Counted from the stretch's first letter, positions 9,801 through 17,906 are shown. The stretch is 64,000 nt of DNA from Antribacter gilvus (GCF_003946865.1 NZ_QXTH01000007.1:247055-311054), one strand, 5' to 3'. A program made the numbers and translations. The notes: generated by a model not told the origin, from the letters alone.

Positions 9801-11256
9801 CCAGGTCTGGGAGCTGCCGGTGATGCTCCCGCTCGGCGAGCAGGACGGCGCCGAGAAGCACGTGCTCGTCGTGAACCCGTGGTTCGACGGCTACAACGAG
9901 AACACCGCGAAGAACACCTACTACTGGGTGGGCACCTGGGACCGGGAGACGCACTCGTTCGTGCCCGACCACGAGGAGCCTCGCCTCTTCGACTACGCCG
10001 AGCACTTCACCGGCCCCTCGGGCATGGTCGACCCCTCGGGCAGGTCGCTGCTGTTCACCATCACGCAGGACGGGCGCAGCGAGCAGGACCACTACGACGC
10101 GGGCTGGGCCCACTCGATGGGGCTGCCCGTGGAGCTGACCCTGACCGAGGACGGCGACGCCGGGCTCGAGCCGGTCGAGGAGCTGCAGAGCCTGCGCTCC
10201 GAGAAGGTGCTGTCGCTCAAGAACGAGTCGGTCGAGCGCACCAACGCCCGGCTCGACCGGGCCCACGACAGGTTCACCGACCTCCTCGAGGTCCAGGTGG
10301 AGCTGCAGATCACGCCGAGCACGGAGCCAGGGGCCGGCACCAGCGCCGGGCTCGAGCTGCGGCGCAGCGGTGACGGCACCGAGCGGACCGTCCTCACCGT
10401 CGACCAGGACACCGACCTGCTGCGGCTCGACCGGAACCGCTCCAGCCTCGACCCCGACACCCGCAAGGGCGTCCACCAGGGGGCCTTCGAGATCGACGAG
10501 AACGGCAAGGTCTCCATGCACGTCTATGTGGACCGGTCGGTCGTGGAGGCGTTCGTGGACGGCGAGAAGTCGATGACCACGCGGGTCTACCCGACCCTCG
10601 CGGACGCCGTCGGGCTGCACGTGGTGGGAGGCTCCAACGTCAAGGTCAAGTCGCTCGACGTGTGGAACCTGGACGGCGCGTACGGGCCGGTCGTCCCTGC
10701 CCACCACGAGGAGCCCAGGGCCCAGGCCCCGGGCGAGCTCGCCAACGGCGACTTCGCCACGTGCGACCTCACGGGCTGGACCGTCGTCGACGGCACTGCC
10801 TACAGCGACGCCAACGTCACCGACGTGAACGACTGGGGCTGGGGCGGCGCGTTCCGCCAGGCGAACGCCTGGGACAGCGAGGACCGCTGCCACCTGTGGG
10901 GGTTCAACGGAGCCGTGGGCGACGGCGCCACCGGCCGGCTGCAGTCCGAGACGTTCACGCTCGGCGGGGACGGGCAGATCGACCTCCTCACCGCCGGCGG
11001 GCACGACCCGGAAAAGCTGTACGTCGCCCTCGTCCGGGCCTCGGACGGCGAGGTCCTGGCCAAGGTCACCGGCAACGAGCACGAGGCCCTGCGCGCCCAG
11101 TACAAGCGGCGCACGATCGACGGGTCCGCGCATGTGGGCGACGAGCTGTACCTCGAGATCGTGGACCTGGCGACGGGCGGGTTCGGGCACCTGAGCGTCG
11201 ATGACGTCAACGTCCCGGTCGCCCTCGACGGGCCACCGGCAGGTGACGCCGGATGA
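6886..11256 (+). CDS. Large secreted multimodular GH32 levanase-like enzyme
   Basis: 1456 residues. The start ATG at 6886 lies 5 nt after GAAGGAG; an in-frame ATG at 6862 precedes the RBS and is less likely. Order: signal peptide (about 1-35); three CBM-like modules (about 42-200, 204-355, 360-507) of the NPSFETG type; LamG-like domain (about 510-750); GH32 propeller and beta-sandwich (about 760-1270); a fourth, divergent CBM-like module (about 1285-1450). GH32 landmarks: WMNEPHA with E776 at the nucleophile position (normally Asp), FRDP D909, WELP E976. No sortase motif or membrane anchor is seen, so it is probably released. It likely degrades levan or another fructan outside the cell, feeding the ABC importer. 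The last four bases overlap the fructokinase start. Confidence 0.87.
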   Translation: MRMLTSAPPRRGRLIPAALMAAVLALTGALAAAQAAETTAPPTVENPSFETGDLTGWTAVEGQAFTDAAVSDAQDWGWGCCFNPDGTYHLWGAAAGGDAPTGRLRSSTFTLGGIGEISFLLGGGNDLENVYVALHRASDGAELLRATNTSFADSEKLDRVVWDAAAYLGEELYLEAVDKASGGWGHLNLDDVRTYTEQSITEVVNGGFETGDLTGWTATGDAFSAAQVTDATDWGWGGPFGQDGQFHLWGAKDVPDAATGTLTSSTFTLAGTGAIEFLIGGGNDRDNLYVALHRASDDAELLRATNTAFADSEKYSRVRWDATNHLGEELYFRIVDNATGGWGHLNVDAFDTTVDVLGHEFDNAGFEAGNLSGWTVQGEAFTQANVSSATTTPGGEPFGAQGTYHLWGAAQGDESLTGSATSPRFVVGGRGEVRFLLGGTNDPGVYVAAHSAADNRELARVGVDATREAYQEAVLGLDAHRGEVVYLRLVDESPTGHLNVDHVRTLVNDPMYWSFDETTGRTAQDSGSGVADDVAYVFNDAADKPDSDPLWSEGVQAGSLLFDGYSTYLQRDGSSALTPSSTLSIEAWVAPRSYEWGDLGQASAIVNQHDAGARTGYLLGMYRHGAWGLELGDGIAWHTLRAPQDAVLPTYEWSHVAATYDGATGMMRLYLNGEEVATKDVGAGTRILAAANQPLMVGRHNQAAVINGTFHANSWNGAIDELTVTDELFGAERIAEAAAQGGEASTAGLRPDRARFDGDRYRPQYHFLPPEHWMNEPHAPIWFDGKYHIFYQHNPQGPYWHQIHWGHAVSTDLVHWEDLPVAIAPSEPVTPDGVWSGSATYDADGNPVLFYTAGNDAAVPNQATGLAWPVPGAPESPLAEWRLEPEPVTVQEPDLDSPVGTPWFGQFRDPFVWKETAEDGKPIWYQLVGSGIVDGDRKVGGTALVYTSRDLVSWEYQNPLFIGDAATYPKTGQVWELPVMLPLGEQDGAEKHVLVVNPWFDGYNENTAKNTYYWVGTWDRETHSFVPDHEEPRLFDYAEHFTGPSGMVDPSGRSLLFTITQDGRSEQDHYDAGWAHSMGLPVELTLTEDGDAGLEPVEELQSLRSEKVLSLKNESVERTNARLDRAHDRFTDLLEVQVELQITPSTEPGAGTSAGLELRRSGDGTERTVLTVDQDTDLLRLDRNRSSLDPDTRKGVHQGAFEIDENGKVSMHVYVDRSVVEAFVDGEKSMTTRVYPTLADAVGLHVVGGSNVKVKSLDVWNLDGAYGPVVPAHHEEPRAQAPGELANGDFATCDLTGWTVVDGTAYSDANVTDVNDWGWGGAFRQANAWDSEDRCHLWGFNGAVGDGATGRLQSETFTLGGDGQIDLLTAGGHDPEKLYVALVRASDGEVLAKVTGNEHEALRAQYKRRTIDGSAHVGDELYLEIVDLATGGFGHLSVDDVNVPVALDGPPAGDAG

Positions 11257-12179
11257 GCGAGTTCCTGGTGGTCGGCGAGGCGCTCGTCGACATCGTGGAG
11301 GACCTCGGCGGCGCGAGGTCCGAGGTCCCCGGGGGCAGCCCGGCGAACGTCGCCCTCGGGCTCGCACGCCTGGGTCGCTCCGCCGAGCTCCTCACGTGGC
11401 TCGGGCAGGACCCGCGCGGCAGCGCCGTCGTCGACCACCTCACGGCGTCCGGGGTGACTGTGCTGCCCGGGTCGATGGAGGCAGCGCGGACGTCCACGGC
11501 CCTGGCTCGCCTCGATCGCGACGGGGGCGCGACCTACGAGTTCGACCTCGAATGGAGCCTCGCGGGCTGCACGCCCACGCAGGACGTGTCGGTGCTCCAC
11601 ACGGGTTCGATCGCCGCCGTCGCGGAGACCGAGCCGCCCGGCGCCCTCCTGGACCTGGTCCACGAGGCCCGGCGTACGGCGACGATCACCTACGACCCGA
11701 ACCTGCGTCCCTCGATCATGCGAGACGTCGGGGCCGTGCGGCCCCGGGTGGAGGCCCTGGTCGCCGCCGCGGACGTCGTGAAGGTGAGCGAGGAGGACCT
11801 CGCCTGGCTGCAGCCCGGCGCGGACCCCCTCGGCGTCGCGTCCCGGTGGGTCACCGACCTCGGGTGCGCCCTCGCGGTCGTGACCCGTGGCGCGGACGGG
11901 TCGACGGCGGTGCTGTCCGGCGGGCGGCGCGTCGACGTCCCGCCGCAGCGGGTCCCGGTCGTCGACACCGTCGGGGCCGGCGACGCCTACATGAGCGGGC
12001 TGCTCGCGGCGCTGTACGAGCACGGCTACACAGGGGCAGGTCGTCGCGCGGACCTCCACGCGATCACCGACCCGGCAGTCACGACGATCCTGGGCTTCGC
12101 CGCCCGGGTCGCCGCCATCACCGTCGGGCGCTCGGGGGCGAACCCGCCGCGGCTGGCGGAGGTGACGACGGCGGTCTGA
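11253..12179 (+). CDS. PfkB-family carbohydrate kinase, probable fructokinase
   Basis: 308 residues, normal for the ribokinase/PfkB family. Both signatures are visible: the N-terminal GGSPANVALGLARLG region and the C-terminal DTVGAGDAY motif with the catalytic base D244. ATGA overlap with the upstream levanase-like gene implies translational coupling. It would phosphorylate fructose released from imported fructans, linking the operon to glycolysis. It is the last gene of the operon and is followed by a strong palindrome. Confidence 0.9.
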   Translation: MSEFLVVGEALVDIVEDLGGARSEVPGGSPANVALGLARLGRSAELLTWLGQDPRGSAVVDHLTASGVTVLPGSMEAARTSTALARLDRDGGATYEFDLEWSLAGCTPTQDVSVLHTGSIAAVAETEPPGALLDLVHEARRTATITYDPNLRPSIMRDVGAVRPRVEALVAAADVVKVSEEDLAWLQPGADPLGVASRWVTDLGCALAVVTRGADGSTAVLSGGRRVDVPPQRVPVVDTVGAGDAYMSGLLAALYEHGYTGAGRRADLHAITDPAVTTILGFAARVAAITVGRSGANPPRLAEVTTAV

Positions 12180-12190
12180 GCGGGAGCACG

Positions 12191-12226
12191 CGGGAGGGGT
12201 GGCAGCGATCGCTGCCACCCCTCCCG
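12191..12226. terminator. Bidirectional terminator-like palindrome
   Basis: Perfect 36-bp palindrome (18-bp arms, no spacer) between the fructokinase gene (+) and the convergent merR-like gene (-). Its position after the last operon gene supports termination for both strands. Confidence 0.8.
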
Positions 12227-12276
12227 TGCGTCTGCCCCGTACGTCTGTCCTCGTGCGTCCGTGGAGCGCCGCCGGT

Positions 12277-12648
12277 CTAGGGGTGCGTCGCCGTGACCTC
12301 GATGATCTGGTCCAGGCGCCGGAGCGCGCTCTGCAGCTCGGTCACCCTCTCGCGGATCCGCTCACGCTCGGCCTGGAGCATGTGACGCTGCTCGGCGTCC
12401 GTGTGCCCCAGGTCGATACACGGCAGCAGCTCGGCGATCCGGCGGCTGCTGAGCCCGGCGGCGAACATGTCCTGGAAGAACCGCACCCGCTCGGCGGCCT
12501 CCGGCGGGTAGAGGCGCTGCCCGCTGGCGCTGCGCTGCGCGGAGAGCAGCCCTTGCTGCTCGTAGTAGCGAACCGCGCGCACGGACACGCCCGCACTCCG
12601 TGCGAGATCGCCGATGCGGACCAGCGGTACCTGCCCGACCTCGACCAC
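12277..12648 (-). CDS. MerR-family transcriptional regulator
   Basis: About 123 residues. An N-terminal winged helix-turn-helix (VRIGDLARSAGVSVRAVRYY) is followed by a GQRLYP turn, a dimerisation coiled coil and a short C-terminus. The GTG at 12648 is chosen because AAGGGGG lies 5 nt upstream; a GTG at 12672 is possible. It is divergent from the SDR gene, with a dyad between them. One Cys (LLPCIDLGH) is present, too few for a metal site. It probably controls the SDR gene in the usual MerR way, by twisting a long-spacer promoter. Confidence 0.88.
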   Translation of the reverse strand: MVEVGQVPLVRIGDLARSAGVSVRAVRYYEQQGLLSAQRSASGQRLYPPEAAERVRFFQDMFAAGLSSRRIAELLPCIDLGHTDAEQRHMLQAERERIRERVTELQSALRRLDQIIEVTATHP

Positions 12649-12675
12649 TCGAACCCCCTTCGTCCGGACCACGAC

Positions 12676-12706
12676 TTGCCTCTGACGTCAACGTCAGGTC
12701 TTAGCG
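12676..12706 (+). promoter_or_regulatory. MerR-type promoter with operator dyad
   Basis: A -35-like TTGCCT (12676-12681) and -10-like TTAGCG (12701-12706) are separated by 19 bp, the overlong spacer of MerR-activated promoters. The spacer holds the perfect dyad CTGACGT-CA-ACGTCAG (12682-12697). The SDR start at 12715 is only 8 nt beyond the -10, so the mRNA is probably leaderless. Confidence 0.65.
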
Positions 12707-12714
12707 TACCGAGC

Positions 12715-13437
12715 GTGAACCTCACCGACTCAGTCGCCCTCGTCACCGGAGCCAACCGCGGCCTCGGCCGCGCCTTCGCCCAGAGCCTCCTGGAACGAGG
12801 TGCACGGAAGGTCTACGCCACCGCCCGGCGACCAGACTCCGTGGACCTCCCCGGCGTGGAGGTGCTCGCCCTCGACATCACCGACCCCCAGGCCGTCAAG
12901 GCCGTCGCAGAGGCCGCACCCGACGTCTCCCTGCTCATCAACAACGCGGGCATCCAGACCGGTACCAACCTGGTCTCCGGCTCGCTCGACGCGCTGCGCC
13001 ACGAGCTGGAGACCAACCTGTTCGGCCACCTGTCGATGACCAGGGCGTTCGCGCCGGCGCTCGCAGCCAACGGCGGGGGTGCGATCGTCAACGTGCTCTC
13101 GGCCATGTCGTGGTTCGGGGTTGACGGGGCGAACTCGTACCACGTGACCAAGGCGGCCGCCTGGGCCATGACCAACGGCGTCCGCCTCGAGCTCGCGGAG
13201 CAGGGCACCCTCGTGACCGCGGTGCACCTGGGCCTCGCGGACACCGACATGTCGGCCGGCTGGGACGTGGAGAAGCTCGCGCCCTCCGTGCTCGCGGACG
13301 CCGTGCTCGACGGCGTGGAGCAGGGCAAGGCCGAGGTGCTGGCCGACCAGTGGAGCCGTGACATCAAGTCACGGCTCGCGCTCCCGCCGGAGCAGTTCAA
13401 CGAGGCGATGGCCCAGGCGCTCGCGACGCTGGCGTAA
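12715..13437 (+). CDS. Short-chain dehydrogenase/reductase
   Basis: 240 residues, typical classical SDR length. The TGANRGLGRAFA motif near residues 11-22 binds NAD(P); NNAG follows near 75-80; the catalytic YHVTK (Tyr-X3-Lys) is near residue 142. Substrate is unknown. The GTG start is set by the MerR-type promoter directly upstream and the family's usual N-terminus. It is regulated, by inference, by the divergent MerR protein. Confidence 0.9.
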   Translation: MNLTDSVALVTGANRGLGRAFAQSLLERGARKVYATARRPDSVDLPGVEVLALDITDPQAVKAVAEAAPDVSLLINNAGIQTGTNLVSGSLDALRHELETNLFGHLSMTRAFAPALAANGGGAIVNVLSAMSWFGVDGANSYHVTKAAAWAMTNGVRLELAEQGTLVTAVHLGLADTDMSAGWDVEKLAPSVLADAVLDGVEQGKAEVLADQWSRDIKSRLALPPEQFNEAMAQALATLA

Positions 13438-13469
13438 CCACGCGGTGCCTGCCCAGTACCCTTCCTCGC

Positions 13470-13964
13470 GTGCCTCCCCGCCATGAGCCTCCCGGTTACG
13501 ACTGCCCGTTCTGCCGCATCCAGCGTGGCGACTACGACGACCTCAACACACAGGACGACGTCGTCGCCGTCACCGACCTGGCGTTCGCCCGGGTCGCGCC
13601 GGTGTGGTGGCCGGGCAACCCGGGCGGGCTCCTGGTGATCCCCCGGGACCACCACGAGAATCTCTACGACCTGCCGCAGGACGTCGGCCATGCCGTATGG
13701 GACCTGACGCAGCGGGTCGCCGTCGCGGTCCGGGAGACCTACGACTGCGCCGGCGTCTCCACCCGTCAGCACAACGAGCCCGCCGGGTACCAGGACGTCT
13801 GGCACCTGCACGTCCACGTCTTCCCGCGCCACGAGGGCGACGACCTCTACCTCCGTTACCCCGACGGCGCCTTCGTGCCGCCGGAGGACCGAGTCCCCTA
13901 CGCCCAGCGTCTTCGCGGCTACCTGGGCCTGCCGACAGAGTTCACGATGACGTCACGCCATTAG
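13470..13964 (+). CDS. HIT-family (histidine triad) nucleotide-binding protein
   Basis: 164 residues. A CxxC pair (CPFC) near the N-terminus and the histidine triad HLHVHVF near residue 112 define the family of nucleotide hydrolases/transferases. GTG start: TACCCT at 13457-13462 lies 7 nt upstream, suggesting a leaderless transcript. Its TAG stop sits inside the -10 box of the following GNAT gene. Substrate is not predictable. Confidence 0.9.
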   Translation: MPPRHEPPGYDCPFCRIQRGDYDDLNTQDDVVAVTDLAFARVAPVWWPGNPGGLLVIPRDHHENLYDLPQDVGHAVWDLTQRVAVAVRETYDCAGVSTRQHNEPAGYQDVWHLHVHVFPRHEGDDLYLRYPDGAFVPPEDRVPYAQRLRGYLGLPTEFTMTSRH

Positions 13965-13967
13965 GCT
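13962..13967 (+). promoter_or_regulatory. -10 box overlapping a stop codon
   Basis: TAGGCT ends 7 nt before the ATG of the GNAT gene at 13975 and includes the TAG stop of the HIT gene. This predicts a leaderless transcript. Confidence 0.5.
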
Positions 13968-13974
13968 CGCGCCC

Positions 13975-14475
13975 ATGACGACCGGCACGGACGAACGGCT
14001 CGTGGTACGCCTGGCGCGCGAGGAGGAGCTGGCCGACGTCGTGCGGCTGCGGTGGCTGTGGACCGGGGAACGCGAGGGCCCCGACGCCGCAGGCGCCGCG
14101 GAGGACTACGTGCCCGCCGCCGCCGAGTGGGCGCGGGCGCACCAGGACTCCCACCTCGCACACGTGGCTGTCCTCGACGGTGCGGTCGTCGGGATGGCGT
14201 GGCTCGCGCTCTCGGTCCGCGTACCGAAGGTCGGGGCGATCCTCCGCCTGTCCGGTGACCTGCAGTCGTGCTACGTGCTTCCCGAGCACCGCCGGAGCGG
14301 CATCGGCGGCGTGCTGGTCCGCGCCGTGCTCGACACCGCTGCCGACCGAGGGGTCGAGCACGTCACCGTGCACACCTCGCCCGACTCCGTCGCGATGTAC
14401 GCCCGCAACGGCTTCGCGCACGAGGAACGCCTGCTCTACGCCGAGCCGCCGGCCACGGGCGGTGCCGTCCGATGA
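13975..14475 (+). CDS. GNAT-family N-acetyltransferase
   Basis: 166 residues. The acetyl-CoA pyrophosphate-binding motif is seen as VLPEHRRSGIGGVLVRAVL (about residues 101-119), preceded by strands VAVLDGAVVGMAW and followed by a YARNGF turn typical of GNAT C-termini. Substrate unknown. It overlaps the following methyltransferase gene by four bases (ATGA), so the two are co-translated. Confidence 0.9.
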   Translation: MTTGTDERLVVRLAREEELADVVRLRWLWTGEREGPDAAGAAEDYVPAAAEWARAHQDSHLAHVAVLDGAVVGMAWLALSVRVPKVGAILRLSGDLQSCYVLPEHRRSGIGGVLVRAVLDTAADRGVEHVTVHTSPDSVAMYARNGFAHEERLLYAEPPATGGAVR

Positions 14476-15092
14476 CCGCCTCCATGCCCCGCTTCGAGCT
14501 CCGCCACTGGGAGGAGTACAACGCGAACCAGGGCGCCCGGCCCGTGCGCGACCTGTGCCGCCGCGTCCTGGCCCTCGCCGGGGACGGCGAGGGACGCGCC
14601 GCCGTCGACCTCGGCGCCGGGGCGGGTATCGAGACCGCGGCGATGCTCGCCGCGGGCTGGCACGTCACAGCGATCGAGCCGGCTTCCGGCTCGGCCCTGA
14701 CCGCGGTGCCCGACGACGTCCGCCCCGCCCTGGTCCATCGTCCCGCCTTCGCGCAGGACGCCCTCCCGCTCCCCCACGCGCACCTGGTGCACGCCTCCTA
14801 CACGCTGCCGTACGTCCCGGTCACGGACTTCGACCACGTCTGGGCGGCGATCCGGGACGCGCTGCTCCCGGGTGGCTTCCTCGCCGTGACCCTGTTCGGC
14901 CCGCACGACACGTGGGCCACCGACCCGTCGATCGCCCCGGGACGACTCACCTTCCACAGCCGCGGGGAGGTCGAGCAGCTGCTGGCCGGGCTCGACGTCG
15001 TCGACCTCACCGAGGAGGACGACGACGGCATGTCCGCCTCCGGGCCGAAGCACTGGCACGTGTTCGAGGCCATCGCCCGCCGGCCCGAGTGA
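14472..15092 (+). CDS. Class I SAM-dependent methyltransferase
   Basis: 206 residues. Motif I, VDLGAGAGIET, binds S-adenosylmethionine; an acidic strand-2 end (AIEP) and motif IV-like VHASYTLPYVP follow, with a LLPGGFLAVTLFG strand. Start ATG overlaps the GNAT stop. Similar small proteins in Actinobacteria are annotated only as class I methyltransferases; no substrate can be inferred. The gene is convergent with the histidine phosphatase gene. Confidence 0.85.
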   Translation: MTASMPRFELRHWEEYNANQGARPVRDLCRRVLALAGDGEGRAAVDLGAGAGIETAAMLAAGWHVTAIEPASGSALTAVPDDVRPALVHRPAFAQDALPLPHAHLVHASYTLPYVPVTDFDHVWAAIRDALLPGGFLAVTLFGPHDTWATDPSIAPGRLTFHSRGEVEQLLAGLDVVDLTEEDDDGMSASGPKHWHVFEAIARRPE

Positions 15093-15104
15093 CGGCCTGC
15101 CCGA

Positions 15105-15632
15105 TCAGACGTCGCCCGCCAGGTCCAGGCGAATCACTGCCGGCATCGGCAGGGTGCGCCACCGCTCCACGTCCGGGGCAGTGCCAGTGAGCTCCGCCGC
15201 CAGGAGCGTCCACGCCGTGCCGTGGCCCGCCAGGACGACGTCGCGGCCGGGGTGCGCGGCGAGGATGCCGCGGGCTGCCCGAGCGACCCGCGCGCGGGTC
15301 TCGTCCAGCGACTCCCATCCGGGCCGGGCCGGGGCGCCCGGCCGGGCGAACGACGCCGCCATCACCTCGGGAAAGTCGGGAAGCCACGTCGTGGTGCCGC
15401 GGTCGTGCTCGCGCAGGTCGTCCACGACCTCCACCCCCCGGCCTGCCAGGAGGAACGCCGTGCGGGCCACCTTCGGCTCGGGCGAGGTGAACCACACCGC
15501 GTCGTCAGCCCAGGGCGCCCGCGTGGCGAGCTCGAGAACGTCAGCCTCGTGCGCGGAATCCAGGTGCCAGGTCGAGGCGGGAGCCGCGGGGTCCATGACC
15601 GGCTGGCCGTGCCGGACCAGGTAGAGCGTCAC
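15105..15632 (-). CDS. Histidine phosphatase family protein
   Basis: 175 residues. The RHG motif is at the N-terminus (YLVRHGQP, catalytic His about residue 8), and the second catalytic His is in LAGHGTAW. The fold is the phosphoglycerate mutase-like phosphatase. The GTG start overlaps the stop of the upstream kinase gene (GTGA), so the kinase and phosphatase are translated together and could act on the same target, which is inference. Confidence 0.87.
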   Translation of the reverse strand: MTLYLVRHGQPVMDPAAPASTWHLDSAHEADVLELATRAPWADDAVWFTSPEPKVARTAFLLAGRGVEVVDDLREHDRGTTTWLPDFPEVMAASFARPGAPARPGWESLDETRARVARAARGILAAHPGRDVVLAGHGTAWTLLAAELTGTAPDVERWRTLPMPAVIRLDLAGDV

Positions 15633-16471
15633 GCGAGCCGGTGCGTCCGCGGGAGTGGCGCCGACCTCCACGCCTCGGCAAGCGCCGCGACCGAGGACCA
15701 GCGCACGCCGCGGTCCTCCTGGGTCGCTCGCGTCGCGACGGCGAGCTGCTCTTCCGAGCCGACCCACGCCGCGGGCGACCGCGTGGCGTCGTCGCCCAGG
15801 AAGGTGTGGGCGAGGGCGCCGAGCGTGTGGACCGTGGTGATCTCGTCGATCGGCGCGCCGAGCCGGTACTCCTCCGGCGACATGAACCTCGTGGAGCCCC
15901 ACATGCGCCCCATGCGGTTGACGAGCGGTGCGACCTGGTAGAAGTCGAGGTCGCAGAGGGTGACCCGCCCGGTGGCCGGGTCGATCAGGAGCGAGCCGTC
16001 GTAGAGGTCCACGGCGACCCACCCGAGCGCTGCCGAGTGCACGTGGAAGTCGTAGACCTGCTGCACCGCGTCGACCCGCGCCGGGACGGTGAGGGACTTC
16101 AGGACGTGCCCGCGGTCGTACTGCTTGCCGATCGGCGTCGCGTCGGTCCAGTCGAACACGAGGGCATAGCCCTCGCCGACGTCGAGCGCCTCCCGCAGGT
16201 TTACCAGCGACGGGTGTGCGAGCGCCCGGTAGACCTCGGCAGCGGCCCGCGCCCTGGTGACCGCGTCCGCGACGGCGCCGTCGAACCGGGCCGTCGGCGC
16301 GCCCGCGTACTTGAGGAACACCCTGCCGGCCGGGCCCCCGACACCGAAGCAGAGGTTGCCCGAGTCCTGGTCGTCCAGGACGGCGAACACCGTCCCCCAC
16401 CGGGCCGTGAACGACAGGTCGTGCAGTGCGCGGAGCCGGACCGGCAGCCCGTCGACGGCGGTGACGATCAC
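15629..16471 (-). CDS. Atypical serine/threonine kinase-like protein
   Basis: 280 residues. Kinase elements can be traced: VFLKYAG (ATP-lysine), an acidic helix, a catalytic-loop-like VDLYDGSLLID in place of HRDLKPxNLLxD, and CDLDFYQ in place of DFG. The following MGRMWGSTRFMSPEE segment is a recognisable activation/P+1 loop. The HRD histidine and arginine and the usual catalytic-loop Lys and Asn are absent, so this belongs to a divergent kinase family whose activity is not assured. GTG start at 16471 is 10 bp after the HEAT-like gene's stop. The gene order is HEAT-like, kinase, phosphatase. Confidence 0.8.
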   Translation of the reverse strand: MIVTAVDGLPVRLRALHDLSFTARWGTVFAVLDDQDSGNLCFGVGGPAGRVFLKYAGAPTARFDGAVADAVTRARAAAEVYRALAHPSLVNLREALDVGEGYALVFDWTDATPIGKQYDRGHVLKSLTVPARVDAVQQVYDFHVHSAALGWVAVDLYDGSLLIDPATGRVTLCDLDFYQVAPLVNRMGRMWGSTRFMSPEEYRLGAPIDEITTVHTLGALAHTFLGDDATRSPAAWVGSEEQLAVATRATQEDRGVRWSSVAALAEAWRSAPLPRTHRLA

Positions 16472-16481
16472 GCTCGGGAGC

Positions 16482-17744
16482 CTACCGGCCCCCGGGACGC
16501 CGAGGCCGACCACCACTATGAAAGACCTGCGCGACGACGCCGATGCCCTCCTTGCGGTTGTGCGGTCCGAGGGAGCTGGGGTCGACAGACGCGCGCCCCG
16601 CGATCCGGGTGGTCTCCGTGAACCCAGGTGCTCCGTACTCGTCCGGCGGGTCCAGGTGAGGCATCCCGTCCTCGGCCGGATGCGGCTGCCCGTGCTGGCG
16701 GACCTCGGAGTACGAGTCGTACGACCGCACGACCCGACCGTCGAGCGCGAACTCCCAGGAACCGTTGCCGTGGTAGCTGTCGAAGCCATAGCGGTGCGCC
16801 TCTCCGAACCTGGCGCTCAGCCCCGCCAGATCAGCGGTGGTGAACTCGCGTCCGGCGCCGAACACGAGGATCCACCCGTCCAGCACGGGGGTCAGGAAGA
16901 CCCTGCCCGCAGCGGCGGGGTCCGGGAGCGTCAGACGTGCGTCCGTGTCTCTCACCTGACGCTGCTCGGCGTACCAGACGTCCAGCCCGCGGAGCATCGT
17001 GGCCGGTACGGGTACGGACGCGCCGAAGGCGCCGAGTACCGCGGCCTGGTCCTCGGTGCGCAGCGCGTACCAGATCCCGTCCGGTTCCTCGTAGGGCCCC
17101 AGCTCGTCGTCACGGGCCTGTTCGGTGAGCCACGCCTGGAGTTCCCTCCGCTCGGAGAGGGGCATCGCGTCAGGACCGTGCACTTCCGCCCGGACCGCCA
17201 GGGCCGCAGCTCTTCCCTGCTGACCACGGAGGACAACGTCGTCCACGACATGGTCGGCGGTGCGGCCGATGCGGACGAGAGCGTCGACCGCGGTCCAGAG
17301 CACCTCGGGCTCGAGATCCTCCAGCAAGGCTCCGAGAGCTGGGAGCAGCACGTCGAGGTCGTCGTCTGCGCCCCTCGCATGTTCGATGGAGAACGCCAAT
17401 CTCCGGGCTGCGTCAGCACGAACGCCTGGAACGGGGTGGTTCAGGGCGCCGACGTACAGTCGCGAGTCAGCGCCCCGATACCAACGGAGAGCGTTGCGGT
17501 GCCGGGGCATCACCGGCTGCGGCGCCGTCCGCGCCGCCTCCAGCAGCAGCTCGAATCCCCCATCCCCGCAGAAGCTCCCGATCACCATGCTGATCGTTGC
17601 GGGATCGACCTCGGTCGAGGCGTCAGCCAGAATCGCCAACAGGGCGGGCACGGGGTCGTGACCTGAGTCTGCGGCGGCTCCGGCGCGCTCCATGACCTCG
17701 TACGGTGACGACCCGAGATGGTCCGCGAGCTGCTCGACGTTCAT
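16482..17744 (-). CDS. Uncharacterised protein with HEAT-like helical repeats
   Basis: 420 residues, not recognised as a named family. Residues about 15-200 are helical repeats of HEAT type (PGVRADAARRLAFSI, EVLWTAVDALVRIG); the C-terminal half (about 215-420) is beta-rich with many Trp/Tyr residues (DGWILVFGAG, YHGNGSWEFALDG). No signal peptide or membrane segment. It is first in an operon with the atypical kinase and the phosphatase, and could be a scaffold or substrate for them. The ATG chosen gives a clean N-terminal helix. Confidence 0.7.
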   Translation of the reverse strand: MNVEQLADHLGSSPYEVMERAGAAADSGHDPVPALLAILADASTEVDPATISMVIGSFCGDGGFELLLEAARTAPQPVMPRHRNALRWYRGADSRLYVGALNHPVPGVRADAARRLAFSIEHARGADDDLDVLLPALGALLEDLEPEVLWTAVDALVRIGRTADHVVDDVVLRGQQGRAAALAVRAEVHGPDAMPLSERRELQAWLTEQARDDELGPYEEPDGIWYALRTEDQAAVLGAFGASVPVPATMLRGLDVWYAEQRQVRDTDARLTLPDPAAAGRVFLTPVLDGWILVFGAGREFTTADLAGLSARFGEAHRYGFDSYHGNGSWEFALDGRVVRSYDSYSEVRQHGQPHPAEDGMPHLDPPDEYGAPGFTETTRIAGRASVDPSSLGPHNRKEGIGVVAQVFHSGGRPRRPGGR

Positions 17745-17906
17745 GGGCCGGACGGTACTGCCCGTCACTGACATCCCGATCGTCGCCCGACGCCCGGGCA
17801 CGCGCCCGGATGCGAGCGCCGTCGCGCCGCCGGAGGCTGGCACAACGTCCGGCGAGTGCGCGGGAGGAGCCCCGCCCGCGCCACCGCGAGTCCCCGAGGA
17901 GGTCCA

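Noticed and set aside
6895..11367. A long open frame of about 1490 codons on the - strand opposite the large GH32 gene
   Set aside because: No recognisable domains, composed of Arg/Gly/Val/Asp-rich sequence; antisense frames stay open in such G+C-rich DNA. The + strand frame has domains, a signal peptide and an RBS.
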